From Hyperoplus lanceolatus (taxonomy: Eukaryota; Chordata; Actinopteri; Uranoscopiformes; Ammodytidae), in NCBI GenBank assembly GCA_026929865.2, contig CM049404.1, forward strand, positions 1,986,501 to 2,050,500: a stretch of 64,000 nt of DNA, given 5' to 3'. A model generated the notes under the pieces. That model ran no database searches. It was given only the letters and a program-made list of their open reading frames with translations, and was not told where the DNA came from. Of this stretch, positions 54,143 through 64,000 are shown piece after piece. The stretch's first letter is position 1, and each line of letters begins with the position of its first letter. The position numbers and the translations under genes were made by a program.

Positions 54143-56360
54143 CCACTTCAGCTGGGTCTCAGAGCTCTTGTTTGGTTCGCCCGCGAATGCAATAGCTGTA
54201 GTCACACCTGCCTGCAAGATGCGCACCGAAGGCGGAAGGGCACCTGAGTTCATTTCAACCGTACTAAAATTGGCAGGTGTGAATACACCTTTAGCAACCC
54301 CCTATAGGACCCAAATTAGTTGTTAAGGGTGTGCTAACACATAATCTCCACACCAAGAAGAAAGTATTCCTGATTTGCAGGTTTATTAAGGGTTAATCTA
54401 TACACAAAAAGACACTCTCCTGTGATTGTTCCTGGTAGAATTTTAAAAACGTAATTGTAAACTGGCAGCTCAAGAATGAAATCTTACGGGACTGACACTA
54501 ACAACGAATGAATATGTCTCAAAATTAATAATTTTTCCTTGGAGGAGAAGTAAACACTGGTCATATCCATATCCAATGCCTACGTATGCAACTCTGACCA
54601 ATGAGTCAATCCCATCAAGCAAACCGGCAGCACTGGCAGCAATAACATGCTTGTGATCTTTCCTAGAATGGTGTCGGTACTTTGATGCCTCATTGAATAA
54701 TGCATGTTGTTCAGCCTATCTGGTCCAGTGTGTGTACAATGGTGGAAAAGGAGAAAGTGAGGAGCTCCTAGGCAAACTTTCCCTCCTGGCTCCTGCTTTA
54801 AGTCTCAGTCAATTATTAATTGCGACTGCTGACTATGCAGCCTCGCCACAGGCCGCCTGCGTTCTGTCAATTAGGATATTCTGAGATATTAAACTCTACA
54901 ATAATCAACCTTTGATTAGTTTTTTTAACCAGCTAAATAACATCCCCAACAGGCCGGGAACATTTGGGGATTTTTTTTTTTTTGAATTTGAGCTGAAATA
55001 GCACCCTTCCCTCGGCTACAGAACTCTGAGTATGTTATTTTATGTGTGCACTTTGAACCATAGCACCTAAAGCTCTCAATATCAACAACATCTCACAAAC
55101 ATGTCTCAGCCTCATCAGCTGTGAACTAAACCTGGCTGTTAACCCCTACAGTTTTACTGTTAACAACATCAGTAATTGTGGTGAAAAACAATGCTGCATA
55201 GCGCACAAACATGCAGCCATGACAACCACCTTAGCATGATAAAGGGACAAACAGGTTCTATTATGACACTTCAAGGAAACAGCACCCAAGAGTCCAGCGC
55301 TCATCTCATATCAATCCCCGTCCACACAGACTGGAATGGGCATTTTTAAACTAATATCGTAATATCGTTATACTAAATCAAAAGCTTTTATTTGGCTTTG
55401 GTTTGAAACACATGTCATGAATGACTGAAAAATCTTACTCAATCACAAATTAGGTTTCCTATCTATTGGCTGATGATTCTTTCAGGCCAGGAGGTTATAT
55501 AGAAAATATTGTGACGGGTTTATAATAGTGAAAAACATTTGCCTTTGCATAACCGAACATGAGGGCCACCCAAGAAAACATTCACCACACGACTAACCTT
55601 TTGATACTGCATGTAGAGAACAGTGGCAGAGGGGGACGCATCACATACATCACAACAATACAAAGACAACCCTGTCAAGTTGACTAATAACTGCGACACG
55701 CACATAAAAGAAAGGAAAAACATTTTCCATTCTATTTCCTTGTGAGCTCAGCTTATCTGTTTTCTCCCACCTTATAACAAACAAAAACATCCAGGGAGAG
55801 CAAACTATGCGGTCACAACAGCTGCTGGTCGGAGAGCCTGGAAAGCAGGGAGGATTCTATAGGCCAAGTCGTAATAATAAAGTCTTGTTTTGTGTTCCTC
55901 AAGCCTGTAACTTCACCGAAGAGCGCGGCCACAGCAAACTAGCAGAAATGAAATGGAGTTTGGCGCGGTCTCTTCTCCATATTAAAACACGTAGCATAAT
56001 TGACAACAACCTATACCTTCTACATTCCCTTTCTGGTATGCTAAGCTAACTAATGTTGGCAAATGTTACATAATTGTAACCAACTAATGCTGTTAACAGA
56101 GCTAACGCTAGCTGAGTAGAGTTAAGGACGGTATGTCCCAGTTAGCTAATAAACAGCATGCATACATACAGTGTCTGAGTTGCTGAATACGTGTTGAATG
56201 TCAGCTGTGGCCACCAGCTCTGACAGCCTGCTGCCATCCAAGCCTGGCTAACTACTAGCCTACTAGCTCGTGCCATCATCATGGCTGGCTTGGAGATCCT
56301 AAAGTCCGGCTGCTGTGAAAAACACTCACTATCGGCTAGAGGTCGGCTTGTATCACTCAC
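54143..56360. other. itch intron 1, exon 1-proximal part
   Basis: Mostly unique-looking sequence. No exon, TIR or tandem repeat was supported over about 2.2 kb; it is the longest element-poor stretch in the window. Confidence 0.55.
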
Positions 56361-56490
56361 CCGGGTCCGTGGGGAGACTGTCGAAACCAAAGCGGTAACC
56401 CTGCGGTGAACTCCCGGCCCTCCGTCTGCGGACTGTTTAGCTTTCAGTCCGGGATTCACTTCAAGGAAGAATAAACTTCCACCATCTTCG
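56361..56490 (-). other. itch: itch exon 1, non-coding 5' UTR exon (5' limit approximate)
   Basis: On the minus strand a good donor, CCCGG/gtgagtgata, sits at 56,361/56,360 in GC-rich sequence next to promoter-like motifs. No ATG-led frame here joins to the ITCH protein, and the first itch ATG is in exon 2, so this is inferred to be the untranslated leader exon joined to the acceptor at 41,262. Its 5' end is set only by the YY1-like motif. A cDNA would confirm it. Confidence 0.6.
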
Positions 56491-56600
56491 TAAGCTCACG
56501 TCACGTGACCGATACAAGGTGGGGCGCACGCTCCTGCCCCTCGCGCTGCGATTGGACTAGGGTGGAAGCGCGATGGACCAATGGACGCGCAGTAAACATG
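56476..56600 (-). promoter_or_regulatory. itch promoter: TATA-less, CLEAR-type E-box, YY1 motif, two CCAAT boxes
   Basis: A CpG-rich stretch just 5' of exon 1 has no TATA box. It contains a YY1-type motif AAGATGGTGG (minus strand, 56,488-56,479), a palindromic GTCACGTGAC (56,500-56,509) that matches both the USF E-box and the TFEB/MITF CLEAR consensus, and CCAAT boxes at 56,551-56,555 (ATTGG on plus) and 56,578-56,582 (CCAAT on plus). YY1 motifs just downstream of the start site are common in TATA-less housekeeping promoters. The transcription start is not known from sequence. Confidence 0.6.
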
Positions 56601-56831
56601 CTGACGCGTTTAGTGTCCTTGTTACAACAGGGTCGATGGAATAAATGAGCAGAATGAATGTTGCATTAAATGTAGCCATTGGTTTGTAATCGCTCTAGAT
56701 CTAGAATTAATGAAAACAGTTCACATGCACTGCAGCTTTCAGCCAACAAAAAATAGGTTTGTGATCAGTGACGACCTGCTGTCAGATATGTGTGTTATTT
56801 AACTCATTACAATATAGCCAACATTTCCTAA

Positions 56832-57166
56832 CCCTCTATGGCATGACTTTTTATTTTAGGAGGAAAAAATACCTCACCCTAGTTTTTGGGAGCTTGGGGG
56901 TTCCTGATAGTATATCCCCTATGTTGTGCACAGTGGTGCGTCAGACACACTCAGGGACTAGATGGGTGTCCACGCCCAGTTCCCTCACAGCTCAGAACCC
57001 ACCCCTCTAACACCAGTTGTCAAAGAACACCTTCCGCCCCACCCTTCCTCTTGTAAAGTGCTCTGCCCCCCCCCCCTTTCCCCCCAAGGAAGGGGAGAAA
57101 AATTTTTACCACCTACAACCTCTGTGACTGGGTTCTCCAATGGATTCGACAAGCTGCCCCCCGTGC

Positions 57167-57206
<40 letters not shown>

Positions 57207-58017
57207 CCCCCACCCGGGCCAGGCGGAGGACTACGTTGCCACTTCCTCCTACATCTGGCAGCTCAGGGGGTGGTCCTCTCTCTGTGTAGATCTCAAAATT
57301 GTGCGGGACACCATCAGAGCCAGGACGAGAATCTTGTACCCCCATTTCTTTGTTTTTTTTGGCAGGTATTGCTTTATTCTATTTCTTCCCTTGAAAGGGA
57401 CCATCTGCTCATCTACAGCCAGCTTCTCAGCCATTGGGATCATCTACAGCTTCAAGGTAAGGTGAGTGACCAGTGGTCGGATTTTGTGGAGTGGATCAAC
57501 ATTTTCTCTTTGGCCCTCTTCATTGTTGTTGTAGTGCAGGGATTTTTTGATGAACTCCCATCTGTTTAGAGTCATGGTGTCAGCTACCTGGGACACTCGG
57601 GTGGCTTTATTCCAAAACATTCGGGTGCCTGGTAATCCAAACAATGACATATAAACTGCTGTACCCATGAACTGCTCCAGTTCTTCAATAGTGAGGTTAA
57701 GGGGCTTGTTGTTGTCATACTGAATGGCATATTAATTTGACTGCTGCACAACTACTTCCAGAATGTCTTCAGAAAAAAACATCTTGAAGTATTCATACGG
57801 TGACTTGATCATGTCTGATTTTGGAAGGCTGGCCTGCCATTCGGGGTAATCAGAGATGTTGGCACTGTGGGTTGTTCTCCACCGGGGTAAGCGTGGAACA
57901 TCTTCCTCTGATACATCATCATCTTCTTCATTTTGCTCTTCATGCACAGACTCATTCTCACCAGGCTGGCCATCTGTATTCAAAAGAAACCAGGAAGCAT
58001 GACATAAGAATAGGTCA

Positions 58018-58055
<38 letters not shown>

Positions 58056-58738
58056 AACACACGCACGCACGCACGCGCACACACAGGCACCCACGAACAT
58101 ACACACACACACACACCCACGCACATGTTCACACATGTTTCTTCCTCACTGTCAATCTCCTCAAGCTCACTGTCCTCACTGTCAGAAGGAATAACCCTAA
58201 CTGCTCAATCATGTTCCTGACACCCATAAAATGTCCGTGCATCCATTTCCTGTGAATAATAGTAGATAGTACAGCAAATAAAATATTATGGTGATAACTA
58301 TGCATCCCTGCACATCCATGTTATTGTTCCGACAAAAGTGGTCTAACTGCATAATGTTGCCCTGAGGCAACGAATGAAAAACTTAAATTTTAGTAAATAA
58401 ATAAAGTCCCAAAGTCTCTCTACTCAATCAGATATGCTTCTTTACATATTCATGCACACCACAGATATTTTTTAAACAAAGTTATTTAAATTTAAACATG
58501 TTAAAAAGTGAACTTTATCTTACCTTCTGCTAGCAGTGTGTCCACGCCGGCTGTAGTCCCAAAAAGGACTGTCCAGGCCCCTGACAGAAGGTCAAAGCCA
58601 CACCCAGCTCAAATTTCATTGGTCACAGACTTATCACCAGATTTTTAAAATGATACTTTATTAAAAAAAAAATTATGGGGCAGTGTGTAAGCCAAAATAG
58701 TGGTTTGTTGCCTGAGGGCAACACCATGCCATATAGGG
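56832..58738 (-). mobile_element. piggyBac-type element, complete ends, 1.9 kb, CTAA target
   Basis: Left CCCTCTATGGCATG and the reverse complement of the right end (CCCTATATGGCATG) are TIRs, flanked by CTAA on both sides (56,828-56,831; 58,739-58,742), a one-base variant of the usual TTAA. It holds a decayed transposase on the minus strand, (CA)n at 58,021-58,053 and a 38-bp C-run at 57,168-57,205. Right subterminal region repeats GCCTGAGGGCAAC / GCCCTGAGGCAAC. Confidence 0.9.
56950..57975 (-). pseudogene. piggyBac (DDE_Tnp_1_7) transposase, inactivated
   Basis: In order on the minus strand: acidic N-terminal region (NEEDDDVSEEDVPRLPRW), SPYEYFKMFFSEDILEVVVQ, MGTAVYMSLFGLP, then KLAVDEQMVPFKGRNRIKQY (first catalytic Asp) and KKTKKWGYK, NFEIYTERG, and FDNW (second catalytic Asp, about 57,010). 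In-frame stops occur at about 57,733 and 57,444, frames change at about 57,320, and a C-run sits where the coding sequence should continue. A tttgaatacag/ATGG acceptor at about 57,974 suggests an intron upstream. Related to PGBD genes but broken. Confidence 0.92.
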
Positions 58739-58742
58739 CTAA

Positions 58743-59219
58743 TTGGCCTACACTTGTTCATACTGTGTCTATGGCCCAATCTCAATCCATCCCCTACAAC
58801 CTATCCCTATCCACTATCCCTCCGTTTGCGCGTTTGTGTGGAGGGCCCGCCATATTGAGTGTCGTCCCAAACTATCGAGCCTCGAGTGTGAGTGGTTTAT
58901 AAAGCCCTCGATCACCGAGTCTGCATCGATGCAGGCTCAGCCCTCGCTGCGTTTCAATTGTCGTTCAACATGCCCTCGTTCACTTGCCCTTGGCACTGCC
59001 CTCGGGGAATCCCCGCCGCCATCATAAGTGTCGTTCTAATTGTCAGAAACTGAAGTGAACTTGGTGAGATAGACCCTCGGAGGGCTGAGTGATCAAGTGA
59101 ACATCCATGGTCACTCAAGGTGGATATCACCCACAGTGCATTGCAGTTCGTCTTCTTCTTAATCTTTTATTTTTCGGTAGAGTGTATGCCTTTAGGGACA
59201 TTGCGGCCACCCACATATA
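58743..59219. other. Intergenic, likely part of a dispersed element
   Basis: Repeated CCCTCG/CGAGGG motifs (58,910-59,070) look like a decayed inverted element, but ends are not clear. Confidence 0.4.
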
Positions 59220-60399
59220 GGGGAGGACGGGGAATGTGAGGCATCGGGTAATGTGAGACACCCCCTGTATCTAGGACACAGAACACATTTTTGGTCATGT
59301 GAGAGATATGTTTTCAAGCCCCTGTCATTTCCCTTTGGCCATGAAAGAGAGGACCTCATGGTGATGTTGTAAGCACATTTCTATCACACATGTTGATGAA
59401 CTACTTACATATGAAACCATGTGATGATGATAACTGAAGATTAGCCTGAATTGCTGAGAGAGGTAGTTTTTTCTCAAATTGTGGCAGTGGGGTAAAGTCA
59501 GACAAATGCTGTGGGGTAAAGTGAGACAGTGTCTGTGCCCTATTTTAATGAATCCATTATATTTGAGGTAGCAAGGAGACTAGTTTGAGAAGACAAAAGA
59601 CAATGTGGGCTGGAGGTGGGGGTTGATGGTTGAAGGGGTGTCAGCAAGGGCATGGTTTGGCACGTATGTATGTGGGGGACAGGAGAGTGACCTTTAACAT
59701 CAATAGACTCTAAGAAATATGTCTTTATTCAATTGATGATCCCAATAAAATAAATGCAGAAAAAAATACTCAAAAGATGGAAAATGACAGCTGGGTCTAG
59801 TCCTGTTCTGAGTCCCAGACTGTTCTGGTTCTGATTGTCCTTTGCTCTAACCCCCAGACACTAGCTGGCTCTAAGGGTCCTGTGTTCTGACCCCCAGACT
59901 GTGTTTTAATGTAACTGGTTCTATCTGTCATTTGAATGTTAATTATTGAATATGAATTATATGTTTTATTTGATCAGAGTTACTTTCAAGTGTTTAGAAT
60001 TTGTTTTAGCTTAATTGACCAAACCCCATGATTCTGTAACTAGTCCGACATTAGTTTTGTAATATTTGGTTTCCAAGCTAGCTGTAAGGATTCTAAATGT
60101 TACAAGTTGTGTTGTTATGGTAGTTTCAGAGTGTACAAAGTAGGTGGTTCAGTTTACCCCCTTGATTTTTCTGGTCTATCTCAGTTTACCCCACAGCTGG
60201 GGTAAAGTGAGACACATGACAACTTTTTTTAAAACAATCATATTTTCACTGCCCTTTGTCTTCAAAAAATTCTGCTAATGCCCATTTCTAGGAAACATCT
60301 TGAATTAATGGGAAATGTGTACATTTGAGTGATAAATCCTTTTAGCTCGCTTAGAGGGGAGCAAATGTAAAAAGTGTCTCAGATTACCCCGTTCTCCCC
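59220..60399 (+). mobile_element. GGGGAGGACGGGG TIR element, copy 2, intact
   Basis: GGGGAGGACGGGGAATGTGA and ...TCAGATTACCCCGTTCTCCCC are inverted, with TATA on both sides as a possible target duplication. About 1.18 kb. Its interior repeats GGGGTAAAGTGAGACA several times. The left 340 bp are shared with copy 1 at 2,154. No transposase is visible; superfamily not assigned. Confidence 0.88.
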
Positions 60400-60404
60400 T
60401 ATAT

Positions 60405-61290
60405 AGGCTATATATTTTCCAAAACACCTCAATAAGCCTATCATATTTCCATGGTAACAATTCAGTGAATGCATTGCAGTTTACATTGCCGCTATAACGC
60501 TGACGGCTGGCAGTTAGTAGGGTTATTTAAGATGGCATGGAAATGGCTTTATGCAATATACATCAGCAAAATGTTATAATTTTCTTTTATTTGCGTTCAG
60601 AACTACCTATGTAACTGACAGTCCATTGCGACTACAAGGGCAAGTGGGTTCCATTTAAATCCCCCGCTTCTCCCCCAACCAGTCTCCCTCCGAGCTCCAA
60701 GTTCCCTCCGTGCGACGTATGCTGTTATGTCATAACAAGGGCTGAGGGTAAGTTAACGAGGGGAAGTGGAACTACAAATGAAACACAGCATAGACATAAT
60801 AAATAAAACGCCTCAATTAGCCTATCCTATTTCCATAGGAACAATCCAGTGAATGTATTGCAGTTTACACATTGCTGCTATAACACCGATGGCTGCCAAT
60901 TATAGGACTATTTAAAACAGAAGTTTTTGGTTGAAACTATCAGAAACTAAGAAAATACGTCGAAGCAAACAATTTACAAGTGTAAGTAACAATATCTTGA
61001 TAATCTGAGTTACCATGTCAAAATTCAATGTGTGTTATGCTATGAAAATGGCTTAATGCAATATAGGCTACTGTAGAAGAACGTTATAATTCTGTATTAT
61101 TTGCATTCAGAACTACCTATGTAACTGACGGTCCATTGTGACTACAAGGGCAAGTGGGTTCCATTTAAATCCCTCGCTCCTCCCCCGCCCAGTCTCCCTC
61201 TGCGCTCCAAGTTCCCTCCGTGCGACGTATGCTGTTACGTCATACCAAGGGCTGAGGGTAAATGAACGAGGGGAAGTGGAACTATAGTCC
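60405..61290 (+). repeat. Direct duplication of ~0.37-0.48 kb
   Basis: Blocks at 60,405-60,779 and 60,807-61,285 share, in order, TTCCAT(G/A)G(T/G)AACAATYCAGTGAATG, AGAACTACCTATGTAACTGA, CTACAAGGGCAAGTGGGTTC and TCCCTCCGTGCGACGTATGC, plus GAACGAGGGGAAGTGGAACTA-type ends. The second has an extra ~100 bp. Confidence 0.9.
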
Positions 61291-62500
61291 AGGCAAAATA
61301 GCGTTTTACGACAGACTAATTGTAAAATTATTTTTTTCAGCTCAGATCATTTCTATGAGATGTCCAGAACAACATACTAAAAGTCCAAAGAAATCCTAGT
61401 TGAGGAAATATGTTAAATGCTTGTTCGAGAAAGCTAGTGTCATTCTTTACTTTTTCAGTGCCATTCCCTTTCCTAAGCCAAATAGACGAGATGTAGAATA
61501 ACAGCCTGAAATGGCATGGAGAAAGAGGCGGTTGACTGGTTTGTGTTGCTTTCTTTGGTCCTGGTGCCAGAAACAGCTCCTGTGCATTCAGATCAGCATG
61601 ATGCAACAAGAGTACTAACAAGTGACAGTTGAGTATGCAAGTTTGTGTAGGTGAGAAATGCCAGGATAAATACTAACTTTCGGGCACATTTTGTGTATGG
61701 ATTGATAGGATACTTTTCCTACTCAACCGCCCCACAATGCATTGCTTCTTTTCAAACAACATGGAATGTTTTTTTTATTCTTTATTGCTTCTGAATGCTT
61801 CAGTGTAAACAGTCCGACCAACCTCGCATACACAATGGATGTTAAGTAGACAGTATGTAGTGTATACATGTTGGGCCGGTTTCACAGACAAGGCTTAAGC
61901 CTAGTCCGAGACTAAAATGCCTGTTGAGCTGGATTAATTCAAAACTACTTGCACAGACTCCGTTTAAAATAGTTCTAGATTAAAGCTATTCTGGATTAAA
62001 CAAAGCCAATTGCAAGACAGACGACTAGAGCTACTCTAGGTCTAAATTTGAGTTTGAATTAATCCTCCAAGGAGGCAGGTTTAACTTCATTTTAGTGGTG
62101 TTTGTGAGAGAGCATGGACTATTTGGAATATCTAAATGAAGACCAACTCCCACTGCAGAGGCCAGCCAGAAGAGTACTTGTGGATAGGTCTTATCCAAAA
62201 CATTTATTTGATGAATTTGCATTTCGAGATCGCTTTCAATATGGAAAATGCACTGAAAATAACAACTTTGCTTGAGTTTATTAGATGGTTGCATTTAAAT
62301 TGAAGATGTATTCAGCACAATACAATGAGTGTCTAAAACAATTGTGTTTTCAAATGTGGTTGTTGTGATTTAAAATACTGACACACATGAATAACAAAAT
62401 GACAAAACACAACATGAACACCTTTGATTTTCTACTTATATCTTCACTGTGATTAGTAATCACAATTGTCTCAGTACTGTATCTTGTTTGAATCAGAGCT
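61291..62500. other. Intergenic, with a dispersed-repeat-like patch at 61,875-62,080
   Basis: The patch GGCTTAAGCCTAGTCCGAGA ... CTGGATTAA looks like part of a fish repeat, ends unclear. No gene is recognised. Confidence 0.4.
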
Positions 62501-62504
62501 CTCT

Positions 62505-62874
62505 CTTCCAACTTCATGTCTTACAGTTTACGCTCTCTGGACTTTCTTTCCACCTCTGTCCCCAGAACCCGTACTGAGTTTGGGAAGAGGGCTTTCATGT
62601 ACTCTGCTCCCTCCGCCTAGAACACTATTAAAAAAACACTCAAATTGCAGGAACTCATCACTAAGAATGATTTTTAAAACTTTTCTCATTGCCTCAAAAT
62701 TGTTGTTTTTTTGTATTTTGTATTTGTCTCTGTTTTCTCATGTCTGTGCTTTCTTCTTATGTTTGTCTTATATTTCATTCATTCTAACTGCTGCCATTTT
62801 CTGCCAGGCCTTGCTCGGAAAAGAGGTCATTTGACCTCATGCAATTTTGCCTGGTAAAATAAAGGTTAAATAAT
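62505..62874 (+). mobile_element. 3' end of a non-LTR LINE
   Basis: A reverse-transcriptase C-terminal-like stretch can be read (TEFGKRAFMYSAPSAWN in one frame at about 62,577-62,630), then 3' UTR and the tail ...TTTTGCCTGGTAAAATAAAGG(TTAAATAA). The GKR.F.Y..P..WN pattern is typical of the C-terminus of Rex/CR1/L2-like LINE proteins. Truncated and frameshifted. Confidence 0.6.
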
Positions 62875-63484
62875 GTCCAATTCCACCTGTAGAATTTTCA
62901 TTTTCATGTCATACTTCCTTCAGATATTGCATTTTCTGTTCATGGAATTCTCGGGCTAACTTTCATGCAACGTCATCTTTTTTGTCCTTTGTTGAAAGGT
63001 TGTGGCAAGCTCTTCTTTAAGGCGAGATTCGGGTTTTTCCAGTCTATCAGTGCAGATATCATTAAATATAATGTCAAAATTATAAATGAGAAAGATGTGA
63101 AATACTGAAAATAATGAAGATAACCAGAAGTTGGTGTATTGTTCTCTTAGTAACATTTTCATTAATTGAATTTGTTGCAAATTGCGGCTCAACTATTTAT
63201 TTGCTCAGTCCCAGCAGTATGGCTTTTAGATTCAATCACCGGATGGTTTCAAACAATTTTTTAAGAGATTTTTTTCAAATTCATTAAAGTTTGTTGACGG
63301 GATTTTTTTAGCCTCTGCCATTGTTTTTTCTCACAAGCAATGGTGTGTCTGCTCCACTCCGGGTTTTCATGATCACCGTTGGAACAGCAGCATGGGCTCA
63401 TGGGCAGGTGTTCACAATCAGGCTTACTTACTTTACTCCAGGACTTCATAGGTTGCATTCCGAATCGCATACTTTCTACTATAT
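62875..63484. other. Intergenic, nothing recognised
   Basis: No TIR, frame or repeat that I can support. Confidence 0.5.
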
Positions 63485-63485
63485 A

Positions 63486-64000
63486 CACTCAACAAAAATA
63501 TAAACGCAACACTTTTGTTTTTGCTCCCATTTTTCATGAGATGGACTTAAAGATCTAAAATTCATTCCAGATACACAATATTACCATTTCTCTCAAACAT
63601 TGTTCACAAATCTGTCTAAATGTGTGATAGTGAGCACTTCTGCTTTGCTGAGATAATCCATCCCACCTCACAGGTGTGCCACATCAAGATGCTGATCTGA
63701 CATCATGATTAGTGCACAGGTGTGCCTTAGACTGTCCACAATAAAAGGCCACCCTGAAATGTGCATTTTTTTGCTTTATTGGGGGTCTGGGGACTCAGAA
63801 CCAGTCGGTATCTGGTGTGACCACCATTTGCCTCATGCAGTGCAACACATCTTCTTCGCATAGAGTTTATCAGATTGTCAATTGTGGCCTGTGGAATGTT
63901 GGTCCACTCCTCTTCAATGGCTGTGCGAAGTGGTGCACGCTGTCGTATACGCCGGTCAAGCACATCCCAAACATGCTCAATGGGTGCCATGTCCGGTGAG
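63486..64000 (-). mobile_element. Second Tc1-type element, left end, runs off the window
   Basis: It starts CACTCAACAAAAATATAAAC after TA. From 63,990 down, a minus-strand frame gives the transposase C-terminus (MAPIEHVWDVLDRRIRQRAP, IPQATIDNLINSMRRRCVAL then HEANGGHTRY), including the third catalytic residue (Glu in IEHVWD). Different Tc1 family from 29,525-31,101. The rest lies beyond 64,000. Confidence 0.93.

Noticed and set aside
56962..57465. 167-codon plus-strand frame with a proline run
   Set aside because: Antisense to the piggyBac transposase remnant; the Pro run is the C homopolymer.

Overview
This window is vertebrate nuclear DNA, almost certainly from a teleost fish. Evidence: one multi-exon gene with GT-AG introns fills the left 56 kb, its protein reads as a vertebrate ITCH orthologue, and the introns are packed with hAT, Tc1, piggyBac-like and other terminal-inverted-repeat (TIR) elements, (CA/GT)n microsatellites and tRNA-derived SINEs. 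The species cannot be named from the sequence, nor can fish itcha and itchb be told apart.

Gene: the HECT E3 ubiquitin ligase itch lies on the minus strand. A non-coding first exon with a CpG-rich, CCAAT/E-box/YY1-type promoter lies at about 56.36-56.6 kb. The start codon is in exon 2 (41,239-41,237). Eighteen coding exons down to position 99 join in frame into 724 complete codons plus 2 nt. They encode the C2 domain (exons 2-4), a linker with a proline-rich SH3-binding stretch (exons 5-8), four WW domains (exons 8-13) and the N-terminal part of the HECT domain (exons 14-19). The last exons, including the one with the catalytic cysteine (about 160 residues), lie beyond the left edge.

Introns: nearly all the rest is mobile DNA. 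The best-defined pieces are (i) a nested stack in intron 18 (1,040-3,956), with three hAT-type insertions marked by 8-bp target duplications inside or around a fourth element; (ii) a second nested stack in intron 1 (41,373-45,474); (iii) a possible ~9.5-kb hAT-like composite making up most of intron 7 (17,288-26,764), with a ~0.6-kb tandem repeat and a ZMYM1-like transposase exon; (iv) a decayed Tc1 element with intact ends (29,525-31,101); (v) an LTR pair around a shortened, decayed retroelement (47,884-51,170); (vi) a 5'-truncated LINE with a 17-bp target duplication (16,045-16,522); and (vii) several TTAA-flanked non-autonomous elements.

Upstream flank (56.6-64 kb): no host gene is recognised. 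It holds a decayed piggyBac element only ~0.3 kb upstream of the itch promoter, a TIR element that is the unoccupied counterpart of the one disrupted in intron 18, a ~0.4-kb direct duplication, a LINE 3' end and one end of another Tc1-type element.

No operon-like or defence-like system is present. The points most worth following are the nested stacks with their internal unoccupied sites, the dinucleotide repeats sitting 11-63 nt downstream of three itch 5' splice sites, a perfect 36-bp-arm hairpin, a coding Ala-Ser microsatellite in itch, and the intron 7 composite.
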